This document shows, one piece after another, positions 1-5,309 of a stretch of DNA of 5,309 nucleotides. The translations under genes and the position numbers were made by a program. The first letter of the stretch is position 1. Each line of letters opens with the position of its first letter. The notes beneath the pieces were generated by a model. It was not told the origin of the DNA. It ran no database searches and worked only from the letters and a program-made list of their open reading frames with translations. The stretch is from Fibrobacter sp. (GTDB lineage Bacteria; Fibrobacterota; Fibrobacteria; Fibrobacterales; Fibrobacteraceae), in assembly GCA_017520105.1 (NCBI GenBank), contig JAFWRL010000248.1, forward strand, positions 1 to 5,309, in the 5' to 3' direction.

Positions 1-2
1 AG

Positions 3-71
3 GACTACCTCGAACACCACCGAGAAATGCCTAACTCAAACACGGAGAACTGGATAATGGAGGGAGAATGA
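3..71 (+). CDS. 3' end of an upstream gene (partial, unidentified)
   Basis: This frame is open from the window edge to a TGA at 69-71. It reads like real protein: 22 codons, starting DYLEHHRE and ending NWIMEGE, polar and acidic with a probable helical tail. The other two plus frames stop at 32-34 and 55-57 and give less natural sequence; minus-strand frames here are also broken. The piece is too short to assign a family. The stop codon lies inside a perfect hairpin (68-90), as expected at the end of a transcription unit. The call rests on composition only, so a non-coding origin remains possible. Confidence 0.4.
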   Translation, partial: DYLEHHREMPNSNTENWIMEGE

Positions 72-90
72 GGGAATTTCATTCCCTCAT
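68..90 (+). terminator. Perfect 10-bp hairpin over the upstream stop codon
   Basis: Arms ATGAGGGAAT (68-77) and ATTCCCTCAT (81-90) are exact reverse complements around a TTC loop. No T-run follows (the next bases are CCACGCCTAC), so it is not a textbook intrinsic terminator. It could protect the 3' end of the upstream mRNA, act with the second hairpin at 111-133, or be a protein-binding palindrome. The structure is certain; its role is inferred. Confidence 0.5.
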
Positions 91-106
91 CCACGCCTAC
101 GACATA

Positions 107-141
107 TAAAACCCTGCACTTTCAGTGCAGGGTAGTTTATT
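107..141 (+). terminator. Probable intrinsic terminator, possibly bidirectional
   Basis: Arms ACCCTGCACT (111-120) and AGTGCAGGGT (124-133) are perfectly complementary around a TTC loop. An AAA run precedes the stem and AGTTTATT follows it. Read on the minus strand the stem is followed by TTTTATAT, a slightly better U-tract, so it could stop transcription both ways. It would end the upstream plus-strand unit. It is odd in lying only 8 nt before the GTG of the next gene, and its 3' arm contains the only Shine-Dalgarno-like bases (AGGG, 129-132) for that start. Confidence 0.6.
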
Positions 142-3081
142 GTGACCAAGGCGAAAGAATTTGCAAAATCCAAGGACTCCCGCTACGAGGTCATCTATCG
201 CGAAAAATTGTATGGCAAGGCCGAGTTCCGCGTGGTGCACGCCATGGGCTATCACCGTTGTTTTGACGACGGGACTGTCTATGCCGTTGTCGTTTATGAT
301 GACGTGACTACGGCGCTGGAATCCAATGGCGGAAAGAGCCGTGAATTTGACAACAGCATTATAGAGTTCTTGAATACGGACAAGGTCGAACCGTTTGTCA
401 TTATCGATGCGGAAACGCACGAGATTTATATGATCAGCGCTTCTGCTGAGAAAATCTGGACGCCGGTCAGGGCTTTTTTCCCGGGCATCACTTTCGAGGA
501 ATATTTCTTCGATGCGGGAGATCACCCGCTGATTACTATAGAAGAAGTCCTTGAACAAGGCGAAGTGCTCGTGCAGAATTCCCGCACTGGCGGTGATTTG
601 ATTCTGAAAGCGACTCTCATCAAATGGCATGGCAGGGACGCAATTTTCCATCGTATAAGCGAACGGACTGACCGCTACTTTGATTCCTTGACGGGGCTTC
701 CGAATTTGGAATACTGCCGCATGCGCGGTGAAGATTTCGTTGACGGTATAAGGAAAGAGGGTGGCATTCCTACGGTTGTTTTCTTTGACGTTGTGGGGAT
801 GAAACTCTACAATAACGCCAACGGTTTTGAGAAGGGTAACAAGTTCTTGAACCTTTTTGCGTTGTTCCTTAAAAAGCCGTTCCCGAAAAAACTGATTTGC
901 CGTATCGCCGACGATCATTTTATCGTTGTTGTGGGCACGGAGAATCTTGAAGAACGACTGAACGAAATTCGCAAGGATGTCAAGGCGACCGTATCGAAGA
1001 TTTCGATGGACATAAACGTCGGCATCTGCAAGATTGGCGAAGGCGAATCGATTCTGGAGGCTTGCGAGAAGGCGAAAATTGCCTGTAAAGTCCAGAAAAA
1101 ATCAGGTGATAATTTTATCCGCTATTACGACGAGGACTTGCGCAAGGCGCTGATATTGCAGAACTACGTCGTGAACCATATCGACGAAGCGATAAAAAAT
1201 GGCTACATCAAGGTGTATTACCAGCCGGTCGTTCGAACGATTACGGAGTCGTTCTGCGGCATGGAGGCTCTAGCTCGTTGGATTGACCCGCAATACGGAT
1301 TTTTGAATCCTGCGGCTTTTATCGGCGCATTGGAGGAATCCCGTCAAATTCACAAGCTCGATAGCCATGTCATTCAGGTCGTCTGCAAAGAATTACGCGA
1401 GGAATTGGACCGCGGAAATCCGATTGTCCCGGTTTCGTTCAACCTTTCGCGTTTGGATTTTATCGGTTGCGATATTTTCGAGATTGTCGAACGGGCGCTT
1501 GAAACGTATCGGATCGAACGGGAGTATATTCGTGTCGAAATTACCGAAAGCATCATGGCTTCGAATGCTTATGTCCGCAGCGAAATCGAACGGTTCCGCC
1601 TTGCCGGTTACGAAGTCTGGATTGACGATTTTGGGAGTGGCTATTCGTCGCTCAATACGCTCAAAGATTACAAGTTTGACGAACTGAAAATCGACATGGT
1701 GTTCCTCTCGAACTTTAACGAGGCTTCCCGCACCATTATCCGTTCGACTGTCCGCATGGCAAAGAATCTGGGGCTGAAGACTCTTGCCGAGGGTGTCGAG
1801 ACCAAGGAACAGATGGAATTTTTGAAGGGAATCGGCTGTGAAAAAGTGCAGGGCTATTTTTACGGAAAGCCGTTGCCTTTAAAGGAAACGCTCGATCACA
1901 TGGCTTCCATCGGAATGCGTGTCGAAAACCGAAAGACCCGCCATGTGTATTCTCGTCTCGGCAAACTCGATTATCTGGTGGATTCGCCCAAGGCGATTGT
2001 GTCCTTTGAAAATGCGGCGTTCAAGTTCCTTTTTGTGAATCAGCAATTCGAAGAGCAACTCCAGAGCCTTGGCTACGAGAACTTCAAGGAAGTCGAACAG
2101 GATTGCAATGACATGCAAAATTCTCTGTACCAAAAACTTTGCAGAGCGGAGTGTTTTGCGTATAAGGCGCCTCAGCAGACGACTTATGCGACTCATGGAA
2201 CGTATGTGTTCTTGAGTGCCCGCCTGATTGCCGATATCAATGACTGCCATATTTATGATTTGTCGTTCCGCAATACGCACGTGAGCGCCGTTGAAACGGG
2301 GCCGGGTAACCAGAATGTGGTGAAGTTCCCTGCTGATGTCAAGACAATTCTGCTTTCGACAGTCAATATGCAGAACCGCTCTATTCTTGAGGATATCCTG
2401 AAGGCGGATTACAATATCTTGTTTGCAGAAGATGGCGATCAAGTTCTCAATATTTTGTTAGAATACGGGAATCGATTATCCTTAGCGCTGATTGATGCGG
2501 CGCTCCCGAAAATAGATGGTTTCAAGATTATCCAAAAGTGCAAAGGTGAAAAGCGCGATTTCCAGATACCGTTTATCGTCATGACGGACAACATGGAACT
2601 GGCTCAGGAAAGCATTCGCTTGGGAGCTTATCAGTTTATTCACATGCCCATAACGAACAAGGATAAGGTCAAAGCGAAAATCGATGGGGCTATCAAGAAT
2701 GCCGAATTGCTCCACCAACTGGCTTTGAATTACATGGAATATGTTCCTGGTGGACTCATCCTCTTGGACGCCATTTACGGCGATGTCCTTTACGTGAACG
2801 GTCGTGCGCTTGAAATTCTTGAATGCGACAGCATGGAGGAATTCTGTCAGTTGGCTGGTGCGCGATTCAAGGGCGTCATCGATGCCGAGGATTACGCCAA
2901 CGTGAAGGCGAACACTCAATCGCAAATCCGCAGTGGCAACATGGCCATATCGCAAATCACTTATCGCGTCAGGACCAAGAGCGGGGCGGTCAAGCGTATT
3001 TATCATGTGGGCAAGTTCTTCAAGGATACCCCGTACGGTCGAGTCCTGTCCATATTCGTTTCTGAAAATGCGTGGCGCTAA
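142..3081 (+). CDS. PAS/degenerate-GGDEF/EAL/pseudo-receiver/PAS protein, probable c-di-GMP phosphodiesterase
   Basis: Probably a sensory enzyme that hydrolyses c-di-GMP. Domains by approximate residue: 14-60, second half of a PAS domain (strands around FRVVHAMGYHRC and VYAVVVYDDVT); 70-175, PAS-like; 181-330, GGDEF fold beginning DSLTGLPN, but with ADDHF (256-260) in place of GGDEF and no RxxD inhibitory site; 340-590, EAL; 600-715, weak PAS-like region; 733-855, receiver-like; 860-975, PAS. The EAL domain keeps the key residues: EAL E375, N434, E466 (VEITES), D495-D496 (IDDFGSGYSSL), K516, E550 (AEGVE) and Q570 (QGY). The receiver keeps D785, P789 and T815 but has ST where the acidic pair belongs and Met835 for the Lys. 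No membrane segment is evident, so it is likely cytoplasmic. The GTG start is the first start after the in-frame TAG at 133-135; the next is ATG 244. The N-terminus begins mid-PAS, which suggests 5' truncation or an unusual start. Confidence 0.88.
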   Translation: MTKAKEFAKSKDSRYEVIYREKLYGKAEFRVVHAMGYHRCFDDGTVYAVVVYDDVTTALESNGGKSREFDNSIIEFLNTDKVEPFVIIDAETHEIYMISASAEKIWTPVRAFFPGITFEEYFFDAGDHPLITIEEVLEQGEVLVQNSRTGGDLILKATLIKWHGRDAIFHRISERTDRYFDSLTGLPNLEYCRMRGEDFVDGIRKEGGIPTVVFFDVVGMKLYNNANGFEKGNKFLNLFALFLKKPFPKKLICRIADDHFIVVVGTENLEERLNEIRKDVKATVSKISMDINVGICKIGEGESILEACEKAKIACKVQKKSGDNFIRYYDEDLRKALILQNYVVNHIDEAIKNGYIKVYYQPVVRTITESFCGMEALARWIDPQYGFLNPAAFIGALEESRQIHKLDSHVIQVVCKELREELDRGNPIVPVSFNLSRLDFIGCDIFEIVERALETYRIEREYIRVEITESIMASNAYVRSEIERFRLAGYEVWIDDFGSGYSSLNTLKDYKFDELKIDMVFLSNFNEASRTIIRSTVRMAKNLGLKTLAEGVETKEQMEFLKGIGCEKVQGYFYGKPLPLKETLDHMASIGMRVENRKTRHVYSRLGKLDYLVDSPKAIVSFENAAFKFLFVNQQFEEQLQSLGYENFKEVEQDCNDMQNSLYQKLCRAECFAYKAPQQTTYATHGTYVFLSARLIADINDCHIYDLSFRNTHVSAVETGPGNQNVVKFPADVKTILLSTVNMQNRSILEDILKADYNILFAEDGDQVLNILLEYGNRLSLALIDAALPKIDGFKIIQKCKGEKRDFQIPFIVMTDNMELAQESIRLGAYQFIHMPITNKDKVKAKIDGAIKNAELLHQLALNYMEYVPGGLILLDAIYGDVLYVNGRALEILECDSMEEFCQLAGARFKGVIDAEDYANVKANTQSQIRSGNMAISQITYRVRTKSGAVKRIYHVGKFFKDTPYGRVLSIFVSENAWR

Positions 3082-3113
3082 TTTTTTTGCTTTTTTGAAC
3101 ACTATTTTTGCAA

Positions 3114-3130
3114 ATGTCACCTTTTGACAT
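3114..3130. promoter_or_regulatory. 17-bp dyad overlapping a TTGACA box upstream of radA
   Basis: ATGTCA (3114-3119) and TGACAT (3125-3130) are exact inverted repeats separated by five bases (CCTTT). The right arm overlaps TTGACA at 3124-3129. The dyad is the size and shape of a dimeric repressor or activator site. It could instead be a weak hairpin ending the upstream message, since GCTGTTTTTATT follows. The symmetry is seen directly; the operator role is inferred. Confidence 0.35.
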
Positions 3131-3147
3131 GCTGTTTTTATTATATT
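3124..3147 (+). promoter_or_regulatory. radA: Candidate radA promoter
   Basis: A perfect TTGACA lies at 3124-3129 and a TATATT at 3142-3147, in an AT-rich stretch. The 12-bp spacing is too short for a classical sigma-70 pair, so the two boxes may not be used together. TATATT alone, taken as the -10, would start transcription about 7 bp downstream, at or next to the A of the radA ATG (3155). No other promoter candidate stands out in the 73-bp gap. Confidence 0.4.
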
Positions 3148-3154
3148 AGTGCAC

Positions 3155-4546
3155 ATGGTAGCAGTAAATAAGTCGAAAAAAGAAATTGAGTATATCTGTA
3201 CGGAATGTGGCAATTCGACTCCCAAGTGGGCAGGCCGGTGCCCGGTTTGCGGAACATGGAGTTCTCTCAAGGAACATGTGATTGAGAATATCGTAGAAGG
3301 TTCCGGGCGTGTCGGGCGAGGGCTTGGCGGTCCGGTCCATAAAGTTGTTCCGCTGAAAGAGGTTGCTTCGGAAGATACGCGTCGATTGAGCTCTGCGAAT
3401 GTGGAGTTCGACCGGGTGCTCGGGGGCGGCTTTGCGCCGGGGAGCCTTGTGCTCATTGGCGGCGACCCGGGGATTGGCAAATCGACGCTTGTGCTTACGA
3501 CGCTTGCGACGATGAATGCGGCTGGCGTCAAGGCGCTGTACGTGAGCGGTGAAGAGAGCGCTTGCCAGGTCAAGCTCCGCAGCGAACGGCTGAATGTATC
3601 CGGGAGCGACATGTTGCTGCTATGCGAGACGAACCTGGAAAAGATTCTGGAACATGCGCGCGAAGTGAAACCGCAGGTGCTCGTCATCGACTCTATCCAG
3701 ACGGTTTATAAGAGCGAACTTGCCGGGACTCCCGGATGCGCGACACAGCTGCGCGAGTGCACGCTCGACTTGATGGTCTTTGCGAAAAATACCGGCTGCA
3801 TCACGATTTTGATTGGGCACGTGACGAAGGACGGGCAGATTGCCGGTCCGAGGATTCTGGAGCACATGGTCGATACGGTCGTGTATTTCGAAGGAGACCG
3901 TAACCATCAATATAGGCTTTTGCGGACTATCAAGAACCGCTTTGGCGCAACCGACGAGGTTGGCGTTTTCGAGATGACGGGGCATGGGCTCAATCCGGTG
4001 CAGAACCCGAGCAAGGTGTTTTTGCAGGAGGGCGTGCCACCGACGCCGGGCAGTGTCGTTTGCTGCACGATGGAAGGCTCCAGGGCGCTGCTGTTCGAAA
4101 CTCAGGCGCTTGTGAACCAGACGAACTTTGCGGTACCGCAGCGCGTGGCTGCCGGCATTGACCCGAAACGGCTTACGATTATCCTTGCGCTTTTGGAAAA
4201 GTTCGGCGGCGTGACGATTGGTGCCTCGGACGTGTTCGCAAGTATTGTTGGCGGGCTGAAGGTGAACGACGCTTCGTCGGACTTGGCTTTGGCGCTTGCC
4301 GTCGCGAGCAACCACGTAGGCATTCCTCTTTCGAGGCAAACCATTGCAATCGGCGAACTTGGACTGTCGGGCGAGGTGCGCGGTGTAAGCCTGCTGGACC
4401 AGCGACTCAAGGAAGCCTCTCGTCTGGGGATGACAGAAGCGGTAGTTCCTGCGTGCTGTAAGCTCTCGGAGAATTTCGGTGAGATGAATATCGTGCAGGT
4501 ACATTCCCTGGCCGATGCGATTACATGGCTCATGGGTAAGAGGTAG
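3155..4546 (+). CDS. radA: DNA repair and recombination protein RadA (Sms)
   Basis: RadA is a hexameric, RecA-like ATPase that drives branch migration during homologous recombination and repair in the cytoplasm. Counting the ATG at 3155 as residue 1, a C4 zinc finger lies at residues 15-32 (CTEC, then CPVC); Walker A GDPGIGKS follows at about 103-110, Walker B VLVIDS at about 175-180, and the RadA hallmark KNRFG at about 260-264. The C-terminal 170 residues match the Lon-protease-like domain of RadA (ASSDLALALAVAS, GELGLSGEVRG), which serves as scaffold rather than peptidase. The length of 463 residues is normal for the family. An in-frame GTG lies two codons upstream (3149); the ATG is preferred because its N-terminus fits the family and a TATATT box sits just ahead. 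No Shine-Dalgarno is visible. It ends in TAG at the start of a heptamer array. Confidence 0.97.
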   Translation: MVAVNKSKKEIEYICTECGNSTPKWAGRCPVCGTWSSLKEHVIENIVEGSGRVGRGLGGPVHKVVPLKEVASEDTRRLSSANVEFDRVLGGGFAPGSLVLIGGDPGIGKSTLVLTTLATMNAAGVKALYVSGEESACQVKLRSERLNVSGSDMLLLCETNLEKILEHAREVKPQVLVIDSIQTVYKSELAGTPGCATQLRECTLDLMVFAKNTGCITILIGHVTKDGQIAGPRILEHMVDTVVYFEGDRNHQYRLLRTIKNRFGATDEVGVFEMTGHGLNPVQNPSKVFLQEGVPPTPGSVVCCTMEGSRALLFETQALVNQTNFAVPQRVAAGIDPKRLTIILALLEKFGGVTIGASDVFASIVGGLKVNDASSDLALALAVASNHVGIPLSRQTIAIGELGLSGEVRGVSLLDQRLKEASRLGMTEAVVPACCKLSENFGEMNIVQVHSLADAITWLMGKR

Positions 4547-4581
4547 TTTTTAGTTACTAGTTAGTAGTTACTAGTTGCTAG
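4544..4581. repeat. Tandem heptamer array TAGTTNN, five copies
   Basis: TAGTT recurs with an exact 7-bp period at 4544, 4551, 4558, 4565 and 4572, and a final TAG follows at 4579. The first TAG is the radA stop codon. The copies at 4551 and 4565 are followed by AC, making two 12-bp identical segments (TAGTTACTAGTT) 14 bp apart and three CTAG tetramers in about 25 bp. Because 7 is not a multiple of 3, UAG appears in all three plus-strand frames within 17 bases. The array is seen directly; any function is unknown. Confidence 0.85.
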
Positions 4582-4607
4582 AGTTTGCAATAAGAATATC
4601 GCTTGAT

Positions 4608-4640
4608 AAAAAGAAAAAAGGGGCGCTCAGTGAGCGTCCC
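4608..4640 (-). terminator. Intrinsic terminator of the pentapeptide-repeat gene
   Basis: On the minus strand a GC-rich stem (arms 4632-4640 and 4620-4628, one G-T wobble, 3-nt loop) is followed directly by TTTTTTCTTTTT. This is a strong rho-independent terminator 27 bp after the minus-strand stop codon. The plus-strand reading has only TAATTT after the stem, so it would be a weaker stop for convergent radA. An 8-bp inverted repeat, GAATATCG (4594-4601) and CGATATTC (4648-4655), encloses the hairpin. Confidence 0.88.
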
Positions 4641-4666
4641 TAATTTCCGATATTCAAAGGGCTTGG

Positions 4667-5309
4667 TTAGCGCTTTTCACCCGGTCTGGAGAAACCGAAT
4701 GCACGAGGATCGAAACCGTTGGGGAACTTGGTTCTTTCGTTGTAAAGAACGCGTTTTGCAGTGAACTTTTCAATCTTTGCTCCGCTCAAGTCTGCACCAG
4801 AGAAATCGACATCTTCCATCTTGGTGTCGGCGTCAATCTTGACACCTTCCATCTTGGCATTGATGAAGGTGACCTTGATGAGCTTAGCACCAGAGAAGTT
4901 TGCACCGGAAAGCTGGGCATTGTTGAATGCGGAGCGTTCGATGGTGGAGTTCGCGAAGTTCGCCTTGGTGAGGTCGGCGTTGTCGAAGATGTCCTTGAAC
5001 ACGTAGGCTCCGTCGAACACAGCCTTCATGAGTTCAGCGTGGTTGAACACGTTCTTGCTAACGGTGGCGTCAAAGAAGGAAGACTTGTTGAGCTTTGTCT
5101 TGTCGAAACTGCTCTTGGAGACATCGCCCTTGTCGAAGATGACACCGTTCAGGTCTTGGTTGTTGAACTTCATGTTCTTGACCTTGGACTGGGCGAACTT
5201 GGCCTTCTGGAGCTGCGTTCTGGAGAGGTCCACGTCATTGAAGTAGGTCAAGGAAAGGTCTGCTTCCTGAAGATTGACGTTGATGAAGTCTGCACCGTCG
5301 AAATCAGCC
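4667..5309 (-). CDS. Pentapeptide-repeat protein (5' end beyond the window)
   Basis: The minus-strand frame is open from the window edge to TAA at 4669-4667, with 213 residues visible. A TTG at 5251 is an internal Leu rather than the start, because the 19 codons before it (ADFDG, ADFIN, VNLQE and so on) continue the repeat. Nearly all of it is A(D/N)(F/L)xx pentapeptides, which fold as a right-handed quadrilateral beta-helix. Position 3 tends to alternate Phe with Leu, Val or Ile, giving a ten-residue period, and many Leu/Val-type units end in Lys. A one-residue slip occurs at DTKMED. The end, TKFPNGFDP followed by a basic tail, is a common cap of this family. Phe is almost always TTC and Lys almost always AAG, unlike the mixed usage of the EAL gene, suggesting high expression. 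Family members include gyrase-protecting mimics, but most have no known role, and none can be assigned here. Confidence 0.9.
   Translation of the reverse strand, partial: ADFDGADFINVNLQEADLSLTYFNDVDLSRTQLQKAKFAQSKVKNMKFNNQDLNGVIFDKGDVSKSSFDKTKLNKSSFFDATVSKNVFNHAELMKAVFDGAYVFKDIFDNADLTKANFANSTIERSAFNNAQLSGANFSGAKLIKVTFINAKMEGVKIDADTKMEDVDFSGADLSGAKIEKFTAKRVLYNERTKFPNGFDPRAFGFSRPGEKR

Noticed and set aside
1..141. c-di-GMP riboswitch upstream of the EAL gene
   Set aside because: The region holds a probable coding end and two simple hairpins, with no multi-helix aptamer core visible.
97..918. Long minus-strand open frame (273 codons) opposite the EAL gene
   Set aside because: It lies antisense to the half-PAS, PAS-like and GGDEF coding region, matches no family I recognise, and reads like the reverse of coding sequence.
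3051..3096. Intrinsic terminator after the EAL gene
   Set aside because: T-runs at 3082-3088 and 3091-3096 are present, but the only preceding stem (3051-3057 with 3064-3070) has a mismatch and ends 11 nt before the T-run, so a terminator is not supported.
2482..3687. 401-codon minus-strand open frame across the EAL gene end and radA start
   Set aside because: It spans two well-supported plus-strand genes and their promoter gap, and has a low-complexity Ser/Thr/Pro-rich start typical of antisense shadow.
3620..4504. Minus-strand open frame of 294 codons opposite radA
   Set aside because: Rich in Arg and His with no domain pattern, which is the usual antisense result of a conserved gene with biased codons.
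4761..5246. Two plus-strand open frames opposite the pentapeptide-repeat gene
   Set aside because: They are the mirror of the repeat pattern on the minus strand and have no independent protein character.
5249..5251. TTG at 5251 as the start of the pentapeptide-repeat protein
   Set aside because: The frame stays open upstream to the window edge and the 19 residues before it are in-register pentapeptide repeats, so the true start is outside the window.
4700..5309. Periodic DNA similarity that could suggest a CRISPR array or tandem DNA repeat
   Set aside because: The period of about 15 or 30 bp comes from the pentapeptide code; units vary at most positions and there are no spacers.

Overview
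This is chromosomal DNA from a bacterium of intermediate GC content. It holds a c-di-GMP signalling gene, the housekeeping recombination gene radA, and the 3' part of a pentapeptide-repeat gene on the opposite strand. I see no phage, transposon, CRISPR, tRNA or rRNA signal. The style (AT-rich TATATT box directly before a start codon, compact TTC-loop hairpins, rumen-type multi-PAS/GGDEF/EAL/REC proteins) reminds me of Fibrobacter-like bacteria. That placement is an impression, not a result.

Layout. Positions 1-71 carry the likely last codons of an upstream plus-strand gene, with its stop inside a perfect 10-bp hairpin (68-90). A second perfect 10-bp hairpin, also with a TTC loop, sits at 111-133 and looks like a terminator. 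Only 8 nt later (142-3081) starts a 979-codon sensory protein: half PAS, PAS-like, degenerate GGDEF, intact-looking EAL, PAS-like, degenerate receiver, PAS. It is probably a c-di-GMP phosphodiesterase whose cyclase and receiver modules have become regulatory or structural. Its N-terminus starts in the middle of a PAS fold, so the 5' end may be missing or rearranged.

A 73-bp gap (3082-3154) has T-runs, a 17-bp dyad over a TTGACA box, and a TATATT box 7 bp before the radA ATG. There is no Shine-Dalgarno sequence, so radA may be translated from a leaderless mRNA. RadA (3155-4546) is full length, with zinc finger, Walker A/B, KNRFG motif and Lon-like C-domain. Its stop codon is the first of five tandem TAGTTNN heptamers, which place UAG in all three frames.

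The minus-strand pentapeptide-repeat gene (4667 to beyond 5309) converges on radA. Between them is a strong intrinsic terminator for the minus strand that may also serve radA.

The three main genes do not form an obvious functional system. The first two lie in series on the plus strand, but radA seems to have its own promoter and the third gene is convergent. The points most worth a second look are the half-PAS start behind a terminator, the combination of dead GGDEF, live EAL and pseudo-receiver, the stop-codon heptamer array, and the possible leaderless start of radA.
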